Shown here: positions 17,632 through 27,218 of the stretch, piece after piece
How the letters are laid out: each line of letters opens with the position of its first letter
Position numbering within the stretch: the stretch's first letter is position 1
NCBI RefSeq assembly: GCF_002699855.1
Contig: NZ_LKBW01000263.1
Span: 1 to 42,352 of the forward strand
Length of the DNA stretch: 42,352 nucleotides
From: Pseudomonas amygdali
GTDB taxonomy: Bacteria; Pseudomonadota; Gammaproteobacteria; Pseudomonadales; Pseudomonadaceae
Reading direction: 5' to 3'
Notes under the pieces: model-generated
Databases searched by the model: none
The model's input: the letters and a program-made list of their open reading frames with translations, nothing else
What the model was told of the DNA's origin: nothing
Position numbers and translations under genes: made by a program

Positions 17632-20538
17632 TCAGAGCTCCTGGCGCTGGTTTTCAGGATCGAAGAAGGGCATTTTCACGACGGTCGCCTGAACCACAAC
17701 ACCGTCTTCGACGCGAATCGGGATCTGCTGGCCGGGTGTGCTTTGGTCGAACGCGGCATAAGCCATGCCGATAATCATGCCGAGGGTTGACGAGTATTCG
17801 CAGGAGGTCACGTTGCCACTGATGTCCGGACCTTTGAGCACCAGATGACCTTCAAGCGGCAGCGGACTGGCCTTGGGCAGGGTGAAGCCCACCAGCTTGC
17901 GTTTCTGTGGCTGGGCTTCGAGGATATCCACTGAGCGGCGGCCGACGAAGAACGGCTTGCTCCGGCTGACCGCCCAGCCCATGTCGATTTCGGCTGGATG
18001 GGTCATGCCATCGGTGTCCTGGCTGATGATGACGTGGCCTTTTTCCAGACGTAACAAACGTTGCGTTTCGATGCCGAACGGACGCATATCAAACGCCTTG
18101 CCAGCCTCGGTCAGCGCGTCCCACAGTGTCAGGGCATGCCGGGCCGGAACGTGGATTTCGTAGCCCAGTTCGCCGACGAAACCGACTCGCAACAGCCGCG
18201 CCTTGATGCCGGCAACAGTGCCCAGGCGCACGCCCAGATAGGGGAAACCTGCGGCGGACAGATCAAGGTCGGTACACACTTGCTCCAGTACCTTGCGTGA
18301 ATCCGGGCCCGCCACGTTGACCGCAGCAATGGCCGCTGTGACGTTGGTGATGTCCACATTCAGACGCCACTGGGCATTCCACTTGAGCATCTGTTGGTAG
18401 ATGCGATCCACACCGCTGGTGGTGGCGGTGACGTAGAAGTGCTGGTCGGCAAAGCGTGCACAAACGCCGTCGTCAATGACCACGCCTTGCTCGTTGGTCA
18501 TCAGCGCATAGCGTGAACGCCCGACCGGCTGCTTGAGGAACGCAAAGGTGTACATGCGGTTGAGCAGCTCGGCGGCATCGGGTCCGCGCACGTCCAGGCC
18601 ACCGAGTGTCGACACATCGATAATCCCGACCTTGTTGCGCACATGCAGTGCTTCTTGCTGCATGCAGGTATCGCGTTGCGATGGCTTGCCATAGAACGCT
18701 GGACGCTGCCAGATCCCGGCCGGCATCATCTTCGCGCCTGCCTGCACATGCCGTTGGTGCATGGGCGTCTGGCGGTAGGGGTCGAAGGCCCGTCCCGCGA
18801 CGTGCGCCAGTTTCTCTGCCTCGAAGGGCGGCCGGGCAGTGGTCACACCGGTTTCGCTGATGCTGCGCTGGGTAGACGCGGCCACCAGTCGTGCGGTTGG
18901 CAACGCTGAGTGACGACCCTGCGACGGCCCCATCCCGACAGTGGAATAACGCTTTACCAACTGAATGTCGCGATAGCCAATGCGGGTGGCATTGACGATA
19001 TCGCGCACCTGCAAGTCTTCGTCGAAATCGACAAAATCCTTGCCTTCGGGATGCGGAAAAATCGGCCAGGCAAAGTTGACCTGCGCTTCGCTGCGCAGTG
19101 CGGCCGGTTTGTCGGTCGATTCCAGGCCTAGCGCCGAGAGCACCCCGGCGGCGGCATTCGCCGCATCGGTCAGAACGTTATCCAGCGCGTGATAACCGTT
19201 GACCGAACCGGCGATGCCCAGGTTCTGCGGCAGGCTGCTGATCGCGAACTCGGCCTGCCGATCGTCATAGGCCAGCTTGCCGCCCGCCTGACACAGCAAC
19301 TGGTAGGCCGGCATGTAGCCGCCGGACATGCACAGCAGGTCGCACTCGACACTCAAACCCTTGTTGGCCACCTGACCCTGGCCGGTGATCTTGCGCAGCT
19401 CGGCCCCGCTTACGTGACGCATGCCTTTCTCGTGCAGCGCTTCATACACGGTGGTGCTCATGTGGCAGACGATGCCGCGTTGCTCCAGCGCAACCTGCAA
19501 TCCCCGATCCGACGGATTGGCGCGCATGTCGGCGACCGCGACCACTTCGACACCCTGATCGTGCAAATCCAGTGCAGCGAGGTAACCGTCATCATTGCCG
19601 GTCAGCACCACCGCGCGCTTGCCGGGCTTGACTGCGTACAGCCTGATCAGACGCTGCGCGGCGCTGGTCAGCATCACACCGGGCAAATCATTGTTGCGAA
19701 AAATAACCGGCTGGTCGAACGAGCCACTGCACACCAGGCATTGCGTAGCGCGCACCTTGTACAGACGCTTGCCCTGAATCACTGGCAGATAGTTGTCGGT
19801 AAACCAGGCATTGCAAGTGGCCTGTGTGAGGACCTGAATATTGGCGTGCGCCTGCACGGCGTCGACCAGTTCGCGCCGCAGTTGCCCGGCACGCTGACCG
19901 TCGATATCGAAGCGCGCGTAAGTCAGCGAACCTCCGAGTATCGGCTGCTGTTCGATCAACAGCACCCTGGCTCCGGCGTTTGCTGCGGTCAGAGCCGCCT
20001 GTAACCCGGCAGGTCCTGCACCGATTACCGCCAGATCTGCGAACAGGTACGCCTTGTCGTAGTATTCAGGCTGAAAGTCCAGATCCAGCACGCCGAGGCC
20101 CGCTTTCTTGCGAATGATCGGCTCCCAGACTTTCCACATGCCTTTGGGCTTGTAGAACGAGCGGTAGTAGAAACCCACCGGCATGAACTTCGAGAACTTG
20201 CCCAGCCAGGCGTCCCTGTCGTGGTCCAGCGAGCCGCTGAAATTCTGTCCGGTTGCCTGCAAGCCATCCTGCAAGACAAAAGTGTCGGCCAGCACGTTAG
20301 GCTCGTGTGGCAACTGGATCAGGCTGTTGGCGTCCTGTCCGGCCATGCTCAGCGGTCCGCGCGGGCGATGGTATTTGAACGAGCGCGAGAGCAGAAAGCG
20401 ACCATTGGCCAGCAGTGCGCTGGCAATGCTGTCGCCTTGCAGGCCCTGATACGTTTTGCCATCGAAGCTGAAGGTGAGCGGCTGGTTGCGATCGATCAGC
20501 AGGCCCATGGGCTCGGGCAAGCGGGCTGGGGTGGTCAT
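17632..20538 (-). CDS. soxA: Sarcosine oxidase alpha subunit
   Basis: The 968-residue alpha chain starts with a Fer2_4-like fold (about 15-105, containing GDSIASALLANGRFLLSRSFKY) and an NAD/FAD-type region with the GAGPAGLQAAL dinucleotide motif (near 168-180). A mid-section follows, and then a C-terminal folate-binding GcvT domain (about 600-960) with LGYEIHVPA and RLEKGHVI. The alpha chain channels the methylene intermediate from the beta-subunit flavin to tetrahydrofolate and forms 5,10-methylene-THF. Its ATG overlaps the soxD stop (20535-20538). Length is near the family norm of about 1000. No lesion is seen. Confidence 0.93.
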   Translation of the reverse strand: MTTPARLPEPMGLLIDRNQPLTFSFDGKTYQGLQGDSIASALLANGRFLLSRSFKYHRPRGPLSMAGQDANSLIQLPHEPNVLADTFVLQDGLQATGQNFSGSLDHDRDAWLGKFSKFMPVGFYYRSFYKPKGMWKVWEPIIRKKAGLGVLDLDFQPEYYDKAYLFADLAVIGAGPAGLQAALTAANAGARVLLIEQQPILGGSLTYARFDIDGQRAGQLRRELVDAVQAHANIQVLTQATCNAWFTDNYLPVIQGKRLYKVRATQCLVCSGSFDQPVIFRNNDLPGVMLTSAAQRLIRLYAVKPGKRAVVLTGNDDGYLAALDLHDQGVEVVAVADMRANPSDRGLQVALEQRGIVCHMSTTVYEALHEKGMRHVSGAELRKITGQGQVANKGLSVECDLLCMSGGYMPAYQLLCQAGGKLAYDDRQAEFAISSLPQNLGIAGSVNGYHALDNVLTDAANAAAGVLSALGLESTDKPAALRSEAQVNFAWPIFPHPEGKDFVDFDEDLQVRDIVNATRIGYRDIQLVKRYSTVGMGPSQGRHSALPTARLVAASTQRSISETGVTTARPPFEAEKLAHVAGRAFDPYRQTPMHQRHVQAGAKMMPAGIWQRPAFYGKPSQRDTCMQQEALHVRNKVGIIDVSTLGGLDVRGPDAAELLNRMYTFAFLKQPVGRSRYALMTNEQGVVIDDGVCARFADQHFYVTATTSGVDRIYQQMLKWNAQWRLNVDITNVTAAIAAVNVAGPDSRKVLEQVCTDLDLSAAGFPYLGVRLGTVAGIKARLLRVGFVGELGYEIHVPARHALTLWDALTEAGKAFDMRPFGIETQRLLRLEKGHVIISQDTDGMTHPAEIDMGWAVSRSKPFFVGRRSVDILEAQPQKRKLVGFTLPKASPLPLEGHLVLKGPDISGNVTSCEYSSTLGMIIGMAYAAFDQSTPGQQIPIRVEDGVVVQATVVKMPFFDPENQRQEL

Positions 20539-20840
20539 CCTGCGATCTCCTTGGATGGGAGGGAAGCGAAGTCGATACGTGCGGTAAATATTTCCCGCGG
20601 GTCGAAGGTGCGAATGATCTCGTCGCTGCCGGTATGACGTTCGGCCAGAAACCAGTAGCTGGACGGGTTATGCATCCACCACTCGCGCACCACGCCCAGG
20701 GTGTCCTCACTGTTGAACACGTAATCGGCCCATTGCGCATCGCTGCAGGTTTGCGGGTCAGGCATGTGCTTGAATTCGCCGCCGTAGGTGAATTCGCTGA
20801 TGTTGCGCGGCCCGTTGAGCGGGCAGGTCATGATTTTCAT
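20535..20840 (-). CDS. soxD: Sarcosine oxidase delta subunit
   Basis: The 101-residue small subunit starts MKIMTCPLNGPRNISEFTYG, with Cys6, Cys32, His25 and His57 among possible metal ligands (the delta chain usually holds a zinc ion). It lacks the CPHCG pair of the other Pseudomonas SoxD type and is closer to the MTCPLNG type, so this is probably a second or alternative sarcosine oxidase and not the one linked to glyA. It lies 13 bases after soxB and overlaps soxA by four bases. Its role is structural in the heterotetramer. Confidence 0.87.
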   Translation of the reverse strand: MKIMTCPLNGPRNISEFTYGGEFKHMPDPQTCSDAQWADYVFNSEDTLGVVREWWMHNPSSYWFLAERHTGSDEIIRTFDPREIFTARIDFASLPSKEIAG

Positions 20841-20853
20841 GTGTCGCTCTCCG

Positions 20854-22095
20854 TCAGTGGCTGGCCGCTGTCGCGCCCATTTCGTTGACTTGCTGGAAGG
20901 TCGAGAAGCGTTCCATCGCGAATGGCCTGATCAACTCAGGCACCTTGCCGCCACTGGCCACCAGTTCGGCCATGGTCTTGCCGCAGATCGGCGTCGCCTT
21001 GAAGCCCCAGGTGCCCCAGCCTGCGTCCAGGTAATAATTCTTGACCGGCGAAAGCCCCATGATCGGGCTGTAATCCGGGGTCATGTCGGTGATTCCGGCC
21101 CACTGGCGCATCAGTTTGGCGTTGGCCAGAAACGGAAACATCTCGATGGCGTGGGCCAGCAGGCTTTCCTTGAGGTCCAGCGTCGAGCGCGTGTTGAACA
21201 GTGGATACGGGTCCGAGCCGCCGCCAAACACCACCTCGCCACGGCTGGTCTGCTGGACATAGCAGTGCAGGGCGGACGAACTCACCAACGGGTCGAGGAA
21301 CGGCTTGAAGGGTTGAGTAACCATCGCTTGCAGCGGGAAGGTCTGGATCGGTGAGCGAATTCCGGCCTTTTTCATCATCTGCGAACTCATGCCCGCGACT
21401 GCCTGCACGGCGCAACCGCACTGGATGGTGCCGCGATTGGTTTTCACTGCGGTGATGGCGCCGTTCTCGATCACCAGTTCCTGCACCTCGGTCAGTTGAT
21501 GGATCTCGACGCCGCGCTTGGCCGCCTGTTTGGCATAGCCCCAGGCCACCGCGTCATGACGTGCGGTGCCGCCGTCGATATGCCACAGGCCCGCGAGCAC
21601 GGGCAGATGGCCGGGGTCCAGATTGAGGCTCGGCACCAGTTCGCGGATCTGCTGGCGGTCGATCATTTCGGTGCGGCCACCGAAATGCTTGTTGACCTCG
21701 GCGCGCTGACGGAACGAGCGCACGGTGGCGTCGGTATGCGCGAGGGTCAGCTGGCCGCGCTCGGAATACATGATGTTGAAGTCGAATTCGTTGGACAGGC
21801 CCTGAAACATTTTTACCGACTCGGCATAGAACTTCACGCCTTCACTGGTCAGGTAGTTGGAGCGGATAACCGCCGTGTTGCGCGCGGTGTTGCCGCCGCC
21901 CAGATAGCCTTTTTCCAGCACGGCTATATTGGTGATGCCGTGGTATTTCGACAGGTAGTAAGCGGTCGCCAGCCCATGACCACCGCCGCCGATGATCACC
22001 ACGTCGTAGGAAGGCTTGAGTTCCTTGGGCGCAGGCAGATCCACCTCGACCGGATACTCCGGGCTGAGCCCGTATTTCAATAGGTTGAAAGGCAT
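20854..22095 (-). CDS. soxB: Sarcosine oxidase beta subunit
   Basis: The 413-residue flavoprotein starts with a short strand and the dinucleotide motif [20 protein letters not shown] (residues 32-51). It carries the covalent-flavin region [12 protein letters not shown], in which His180 corresponds to the FMN-linked histidine of known beta chains. It does the actual oxidation of sarcosine and reduces oxygen to peroxide. I chose ATG 22095 because GGAGG stands four bases before it and relatives start MPFNLLKYG; the frame is open further upstream (to 22434), but that part is antisense-like overlap with folD. Its start lies inside the folD end (19-base overlap), which implies coupled translation. 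Confidence 0.93.
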   Translation of the reverse strand: MPFNLLKYGLSPEYPVEVDLPAPKELKPSYDVVIIGGGGHGLATAYYLSKYHGITNIAVLEKGYLGGGNTARNTAVIRSNYLTSEGVKFYAESVKMFQGLSNEFDFNIMYSERGQLTLAHTDATVRSFRQRAEVNKHFGGRTEMIDRQQIRELVPSLNLDPGHLPVLAGLWHIDGGTARHDAVAWGYAKQAAKRGVEIHQLTEVQELVIENGAITAVKTNRGTIQCGCAVQAVAGMSSQMMKKAGIRSPIQTFPLQAMVTQPFKPFLDPLVSSSALHCYVQQTSRGEVVFGGGSDPYPLFNTRSTLDLKESLLAHAIEMFPFLANAKLMRQWAGITDMTPDYSPIMGLSPVKNYYLDAGWGTWGFKATPICGKTMAELVASGGKVPELIRPFAMERFSTFQQVNEMGATAASH

Positions 22096-22979
22096 ACGGC
22101 CTCCGATTGGCTGCGCTGTGCGAGGGCTTGCTGCCTGGCAGCAGTCACTGTGTTTTTCATCAGAAAAGCGATGGTCATCGGCCCGACGCCACCGGGTACC
22201 GGCGTGATGGCAGAAGCCACGCTCAGGGCGCTGTCGAAATCGACATCGCCCACCAGGCGGCTGCGGCCTTGATCCTCGATGCGGTTGATGCCGACATCGA
22301 TCACCATTGCGCCGGGCTTGAGCCAACTGGCGTCGATCATGCGCGGGCGACCCACTGCTGCGACGACGATGTCTGCCAGCTGGCACAAGGCCTTGGCGTC
22401 GGTACTGCGCGAATGCACCACTGTCACCGAGCAATGCGCTTGCAACAGCAGGGCGGCCATCGGTTTGCCGACGATATTGGAGCGACCGATAACCACCGCA
22501 TGTTTGCCGCTCAGATCGCCGCAGGTCTCTTCAAGCAAGTGCATGCAGCCGCTGGGCGTGCAGGGCGTCAGTACGCTGCGTCCCTGGCTGAGGCCGCCCA
22601 CGTTTTCACTGTGAAAGCCATCGACGTCCTTGCCCGGATCAATGGCCTGCAAGGCGCGGGCTTCTTCCATGTGCGACGGCAGTGGCAGTTGCAGCAGGAT
22701 GCCGTTTACCGAGTCGTCGGCGTTCAGTTCGGCAATCAGCGCCAGCACCTGTGCCTGGCTGCTCTTGGCAGGCAGGCGGTGCTCCAGCGAACGAATGCCT
22801 GCTTCCTCGGCGCGCAGGATCTTGTTGCGCACATACACCTCACTGGCCGGGTCGTTACCGACCAGAATGACCGCCAGTGCCGGTTCGATGCCGTCGGCCT
22901 TCAAGATTTTCACTTCGGTGCTGACCTGTTCCAGAACACGAGCGGCGGCTGCCTTGCCATCGATGATGCGCGCGCTCAT
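22077..22979 (-). CDS. folD: Bifunctional methylene-THF dehydrogenase/cyclohydrolase
   Basis: The 300-residue FolD converts 5,10-methylene-THF to 10-formyl-THF with NADP reduction. Family signatures are [14 protein letters not shown] (Tyr and Lys of the active site), [32 protein letters not shown], the [13 protein letters not shown] nucleotide site and [16 protein letters not shown]. It is the second gene of the operon: its ATG overlaps the purU stop (22976-22979) and its end overlaps soxB. Placed here, it oxidises the methylene unit released by sarcosine demethylation. The C-terminal extension after AFLMKNTV is slightly longer than in other FolD proteins and overlaps soxB. A housekeeping folD probably exists elsewhere; this copy is likely specialised. 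Confidence 0.92.
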   Translation of the reverse strand: MSARIIDGKAAAARVLEQVSTEVKILKADGIEPALAVILVGNDPASEVYVRNKILRAEEAGIRSLEHRLPAKSSQAQVLALIAELNADDSVNGILLQLPLPSHMEEARALQAIDPGKDVDGFHSENVGGLSQGRSVLTPCTPSGCMHLLEETCGDLSGKHAVVIGRSNIVGKPMAALLLQAHCSVTVVHSRSTDAKALCQLADIVVAAVGRPRMIDASWLKPGAMVIDVGINRIEDQGRSRLVGDVDFDSALSVASAITPVPGGVGPMTIAFLMKNTVTAARQQALAQRSQSEAVCLSTY

Positions 22980-23842
22980 CGGAAGATCACCGTTCGGTCA
23001 GTGTTGAGAAACACCCGATGCTCAAGGTGGTATTTGACTGCCCGAGACAGCGCGATGGTTTCGTTGTTACGGCCTGCTGCGACCAGGTCTTCAGGCAGGT
23101 AGACGTGATCGACACGCTGCACTTCCTGCTCGATGATCGGGCCTTCGTCCAGGTCGCTGGTGACGTAATGCGCAGTGGCACCGATCAATTTCACGCCGCG
23201 CTCATAAGCCTGGTGATACGGCTTGGCGCCCTTGAAACCTGGCAGAAACGAGTGATGAATGTTGATTGCCCGCCCCGCCAGTTGCTTGCACAGGTCGTCG
23301 GAGAGAATCTGCATGTAGCGCGCCAGCACCACCAGTTCGGTATCGGTTTCGTCGACCACCTTCATCAGCGCAGCTTCCTGCGCAGCCTTGGTTTCTTTAC
23401 TCACAGGCAGGTAAATGAAACGAATGCCTTCCCGCTCGGCCATCGGCCGCAAGTCCAAGTGGTTGGACACAATGGCGGTGATGGTCATGTCCATTTCCCC
23501 CTTGTGGTAGCGGTACAGCAGGTCTGTCAGGCAGTGATCGAACTTGCTGACCATCAACAAAACGCGCATCGGACGACGCGTGTCATGCAGTTCCCACTGC
23601 ATGGCGAAGTCTTTGGCCACCACATCGAAACCGGTTTTCAACTGCTGGATGTCGCCGTCGTGACCGTCGTTGAAGCGAAACACTGCGCGCATGAAAAAGG
23701 TGCCGCTGTACTCGTCGTCGAACTGGGCCATTTCACCGATGTAGCAGCCGTTGCCAGCCAGGCAGGAAGCCACTGCCGCGACAATGCCGGAGGTCGCCGG
23801 GCAGCTGATCTTCAGGATGAAATGGTTCTTCTCGTGTTGCAT
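22976..23842 (-). CDS. purU: Formyltetrahydrofolate deformylase
   Basis: The 288-residue protein has an N-terminal ACT-like domain (about 8-90, [20 protein letters not shown]) and a formyltransferase-fold catalytic domain with [20 protein letters not shown] (catalytic His and neighbours) and the Asp in DLDEGPI. It hydrolyses 10-formyl-THF to formate and THF. It is the first gene of the purU-folD-soxBDAG operon, so the released methyl group can leave the folate pool as formate. The promoter should be in 23843-24074, which holds an AT-rich stretch near 23915-23960. It overlaps folD by four bases. Confidence 0.93.
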   Translation of the reverse strand: MQHEKNHFILKISCPATSGIVAAVASCLAGNGCYIGEMAQFDDEYSGTFFMRAVFRFNDGHDGDIQQLKTGFDVVAKDFAMQWELHDTRRPMRVLLMVSKFDHCLTDLLYRYHKGEMDMTITAIVSNHLDLRPMAEREGIRFIYLPVSKETKAAQEAALMKVVDETDTELVVLARYMQILSDDLCKQLAGRAINIHHSFLPGFKGAKPYHQAYERGVKLIGATAHYVTSDLDEGPIIEQEVQRVDHVYLPEDLVAAGRNNETIALSRAVKYHLEHRVFLNTDRTVIFR

Positions 23843-24074
23843 GGCTTGTCCTCTGGAATAGGGCGGCAGCTCGGCAAAGGGGGCAAAAGTCAGATACAGA
23901 GGTTTTTGAGTGGCGAATAAAATTCTCTACAGGAATTTAATATTCTTGAAGGCTGTTTTATAGGCGAAAGGAAAAGCAGCGTCCAGGGGTTTCTGGAAAC
24001 TTTGTTTATTAAAGGGAATATGGGGGGCTGGCGTGGTGGGGAGCGGGTGCCTTTTTTTCAGTTACCCTGAGGCA

Positions 24075-24099
24075 GAAAACGCCCAAGGCAGGCGTTTTC
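24075..24099. terminator. Intrinsic terminator downstream of DUF4198 gene
   Basis: GAAAACGCC (24075-24083) and GGCGTTTTC (24091-24099) form a nine-pair stem with a seven-base loop. It sits 15 bases past the end of the minus-strand DUF4198 gene. The stem's own TTTT at the 3' end serves as a short U-tract on either strand. Confidence 0.65.
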
Positions 24100-24114
24100 A
24101 GGAAGCAGTAAGGG

Positions 24115-24843
24115 TCAGTCGTGATGCGCCTCACCGACAAACGTTAATGAGGTAAACAAGCCACGCTCGGCGATATCGACATTATCCTTGACCGGCTGCG
24201 TGACCTCGGCAGCGATGATATTCAGCCCTTCGTTGCGCACGATCACGCTGGCCAGGCCCTGGGCGTCGGTTTCGGCGCTGACGACATCCGGTGCGCTGCG
24301 GTAATCGCCGATCAGCTTGATACCGGCGGCGGGTTTGCCGTCGATCAGTACGCGTACCGGTAAGGGTTTGCCAACCCCGACCTTCAATGGATCAGCCTGT
24401 GGCACGATCACAAAATTCAGTTTGCTGAACGAGGGCAGGTGCGCGTCTTCTGCGTAGATTGCCACGCTGTATTTGAAGGTATGAATCGAGTCGGTGCCAT
24501 TGGGCACTTTGCTACGGCCTTCGTTGATCCACTTTTTCTCGGCGTTGCGTGTCCACATGCCGTTGTCCAGCGCCACCGTCATCACGGCGGGCGGCTTGAG
24601 CGGCACCAGTCGCGCGTGATCCTCAAGGCGTTGTACCGTCACCGGGATCATTTTGCCCTGCTGGTCATACGCCCATGCGCCGCTGACTTTTTGCGCTTTG
24701 AACGCGTTGTCTTCCGCGCCATGACCGTAGACCACCTCGATATTGCCGCGCCGCTGTTCGGTCCACAGGCCGTGTGCGTTCACTTGACTGGCGAACAATG
24801 CGCCGAGCAGGCCCAGGGCCACGAAAGGTTTTGTTGACAGCAT
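24115..24843 (-). CDS. Periplasmic DUF4198 protein
   Basis: The 242-residue product has a signal peptide (cleavage after VNA, residue 23) and then the DUF4198 start HGLWTEQRRGNIEVVYGHGAED. Similar proteins are often near nickel, cobalt or other metal uptake genes and may bind metal at their new N-terminal histidine. C-terminally it ends in a Ig-like strand region (ISSUE-free VRVLIDGKPAAG, TDAQGLASVIV) and a His-rich tail (GEAHHD). It starts 38 bases after the TonB receptor stop, so the two are co-transcribed. The metal is not known. Confidence 0.75.
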   Translation of the reverse strand: MLSTKPFVALGLLGALFASQVNAHGLWTEQRRGNIEVVYGHGAEDNAFKAQKVSGAWAYDQQGKMIPVTVQRLEDHARLVPLKPPAVMTVALDNGMWTRNAEKKWINEGRSKVPNGTDSIHTFKYSVAIYAEDAHLPSFSKLNFVIVPQADPLKVGVGKPLPVRVLIDGKPAAGIKLIGDYRSAPDVVSAETDAQGLASVIVRNEGLNIIAAEVTQPVKDNVDIAERGLFTSLTFVGEAHHD

Positions 24844-24881
24844 GGTGCATCCTTATTGTTGTGAGGCGAGGGTTACAGGAG

Positions 24882-26993
24882 TCAAAGGCCGAGTGTCAGG
24901 CTGACCGTAAAGTTACGCGGTTCGCCGGGCGCGACCCAGTAATTGCTGTAGGAGCGCTCGTAGTATTTTTCATCGAAAATGTTGTTGAGGTTCAAGCCCA
25001 CTGTCACGTTCTCGCTGGCTTTATAGTGAGCCAGCAGGTCGACGGTCTGGTAGGCCGGCAGCTCGAAGTCGGTGCCGGACTGGCCGGAACGATCGCCGAC
25101 GTAGGTATATGCCGCGCCCACGTCCGAACCGCGCAATACGCCTTCCTGAAATTCATAGACGCTCAACAGGCTGCCACTGTGTTTGGCGACCCCGAGGATG
25201 CGACTGCCTGCCGGGATGGTCCGGTCGCCCTTGGTGACTTCGGCATCAATGTAGGCGAATGCTCCGATGATCCGCACCGTGTCAGTGATTTGTCCGGTGA
25301 ATTGCATGTCGAAACCCTGGCTGCGGGCCTTGCCCACGGCGCGATTTGTGTCGGTGCCCGGGTCCAGGGCCAGAACGTTTTCCTTTTCTATGTGGAAGGC
25401 GGCGAGGGTGGTACTCAGGCGGTTGTCGAACAGTTCGCTCTTGATCCCGGCCTCATAACCGATGCCTTCTTCCGGGTCGAAGGTTTTGCCGGCGGCGTCC
25501 AGGCCATTGTTCGGCTTGAACGAGGTGGACGCGTTGGCGAACAGCCCAACCTGCGGTGTGAGCTGATAAAGCAGCCCGGCGCGCTGGGTGAAAGCGTCGT
25601 GACGCTGACCGGAGGTGGCATTGGTGGTGAAGTCATCGACCTGCTGATCGAAGTGCTCGTAGCGCGCGCCGATCATCCCGCGCAGCTTGTCGGTAAAGAC
25701 AATCTGGTCCTGCAGGTTCAGCGCACGGCTTTCAATGTGCTCGTAGAAATCAGTGCCGGAACGCGCGCCATTGGGTTTCGGCTGGCCGTACACCGGGTTA
25801 TAGATGTCGATGGCGTATGGGCTGCCTGCAATGGTAGTCACCCGCTCGTTCTTACGGTAATTCTCGTATTCGGTGCCGATCAGCACTTCGTGCTCCAGAC
25901 CGACCGCGTCGAAATGGCCGCGCAATTCCAGTTGGGTGATGCTGTCGTGCCAGTTGTTGTCGCGTTCGCGGTAACGACGGTTGACGGTACGACCGTCGGC
26001 ATTCAGGGGGCGTGCCTCGCTGGCAAAACCTGACATTTCGCCTTGCTTGTAGTGGCTGGCCAGACGCAGCGACCACACATCACTGAGTTGATGGTAGAGG
26101 GCAAACTGAACCATGTTGTTGTCGTTATCGATGTCGTCGTCCGGTTCGCCGAGGAAGGTCGAGCGGGACACGCCACTCCATTTATTGTTGGGGGCGACCA
26201 CACCCCGGTCGAAAGTCGATGTCTGCCGCACGAATTCGGTTTCCACCAACAGACTGGTGTCGGGGTTCAACTGCCAACTGAATGAGGGGGCGACGAAGAC
26301 CCGCTTGCTTTCGACATGGTCACGAAAGCTGTTGTTGTCTTCGACGGCCAGATTGACGCGAGACAGCAGCCTGCCTTCCTCATCCAGCGGTGTGTTGACA
26401 TCCAGTGCGGTGCGATAGCGATCCCAGCTACCCGCACTGGTTTGCAGGGTGGTGAATGCTTCAAGCTGGGGTTTTTTAGTGACAATGTTGACCGTCCCGC
26501 CAGGGTCGCCACGGCCATACAGACTGGCAGCGGGGCCTTTGAGCACTTCGATACGCTCGATGTTGGCGGCATCCGGCGTGGCAGGGTAGCCGCGGTTGGC
26601 GCTGAAGCCGTCCTTGTAGAATTCGGAGGTGGTGAAGCCGCGGATGCTGTATTCGTAGAGCGTCAGGCCTCCGAAGTTGTTTTGCTTCGACACGCCCCCG
26701 GCAAACTCAAGCGCGCGCTCGACACTGTTACTGCCCAGGTCCTTGAGCACCGAAGCGGGCACTACGCTGATCGACTGCGGAATGTCCTGGATGGCGGTAT
26801 CGGTTTTGGTGGCGGTGGCCGAACGGGTAGCGCGATAGCCCTGAACCGGGCTGGTGGCTGTCTCGTACTGATAGTCGGAGGTTAGGTTGACGCTTTCCAG
26901 TTCAATGGTTTGCGGATGTTCCTCCGCATAGCCGGTATTGCCAAAAACCCCGATTGCCAAGCCTGCCAGAGACGCGATTCTACGAGACGACAT
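24882..26993 (-). CDS. TonB-dependent siderophore-type receptor
   Basis: The 703-residue outer membrane receptor has a short signal peptide (to about residue 23, GYA), a plug domain (about 55-165: DIPQSISVVPASVLKDLGSN, IRGF, then IERIEVLKGPAASLYGRGDP and GGTVNIVTKKPQ) and a beta-barrel ending in FTVSLTLGL. Most such barrels end in Phe; this one ends in Leu. Architecture is that of siderophore receptors of the FpvA/FhuA group, which import ferric chelates with TonB energy. AGGAAG sits before the ATG. It is followed by a DUF4198 gene, which is more usual for nickel, copper or zinc-linked systems, so the ligand may not be a ferric siderophore. A partial Fur-like site lies upstream. Confidence 0.88.
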   Translation of the reverse strand: MSSRRIASLAGLAIGVFGNTGYAEEHPQTIELESVNLTSDYQYETATSPVQGYRATRSATATKTDTAIQDIPQSISVVPASVLKDLGSNSVERALEFAGGVSKQNNFGGLTLYEYSIRGFTTSEFYKDGFSANRGYPATPDAANIERIEVLKGPAASLYGRGDPGGTVNIVTKKPQLEAFTTLQTSAGSWDRYRTALDVNTPLDEEGRLLSRVNLAVEDNNSFRDHVESKRVFVAPSFSWQLNPDTSLLVETEFVRQTSTFDRGVVAPNNKWSGVSRSTFLGEPDDDIDNDNNMVQFALYHQLSDVWSLRLASHYKQGEMSGFASEARPLNADGRTVNRRYRERDNNWHDSITQLELRGHFDAVGLEHEVLIGTEYENYRKNERVTTIAGSPYAIDIYNPVYGQPKPNGARSGTDFYEHIESRALNLQDQIVFTDKLRGMIGARYEHFDQQVDDFTTNATSGQRHDAFTQRAGLLYQLTPQVGLFANASTSFKPNNGLDAAGKTFDPEEGIGYEAGIKSELFDNRLSTTLAAFHIEKENVLALDPGTDTNRAVGKARSQGFDMQFTGQITDTVRIIGAFAYIDAEVTKGDRTIPAGSRILGVAKHSGSLLSVYEFQEGVLRGSDVGAAYTYVGDRSGQSGTDFELPAYQTVDLLAHYKASENVTVGLNLNNIFDEKYYERSYSNYWVAPGEPRNFTVSLTLGL

Positions 26994-27005
26994 GTGAGAC
27001 TTCCT

Positions 27006-27050
27006 GATGATAATGGATACAATATAACATCTCCGTTGAGAATTATTTCT
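27006..27050 (-). promoter_or_regulatory. Partial Fur-box-like sequences before the TonB receptor
   Basis: On the plus strand, TTGAGAATTATTTCT (27036-27050) and GATGATAATGGAT (27006-27018) resemble halves of the GATAATGATAATCATTATC Fur consensus. They lie 13-57 bases upstream of the receptor's ATG in an AT-rich stretch. Iron-dependent repression is plausible but neither match is complete. Confidence 0.35.
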
Positions 27051-27147
27051 GTTTGTTTTTGGCGGGATGTGACAGTTGTACCCATCAGCAGGAGCCTGAC
27101 GCGTGAAGGTAGGGTTTGAGATATGGGGAAGATTCGGTCATTGAAAC

Positions 27148-27179
27148 CGAGTCCATTTCCATGGACGGAAATGGACTCG
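27148..27179. terminator. Strong perfect hairpin after the NRAMP-like gene
   Basis: CGAGTCCATTTCC (27148-27160) pairs perfectly with GGAAATGGACTCG (27167-27179) around ATGGAC, giving 13 base pairs. It lies about 40 bases past the stop of the minus-strand transporter and before the divergent receptor promoter. On the minus strand GTTTC follows, so a terminator is the simplest reading. Confidence 0.55.
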
Positions 27180-27218
27180 AGGAAAGTTTATTCAGCGCAC
27201 ATGTAGCGTTCTATCTGC

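Noticed and set aside
24774..26033. 419-codon open frame antisense to the TonB receptor
   Set aside because: The TonB receptor frame has signal peptide, plug and barrel features; the antisense frame has none.
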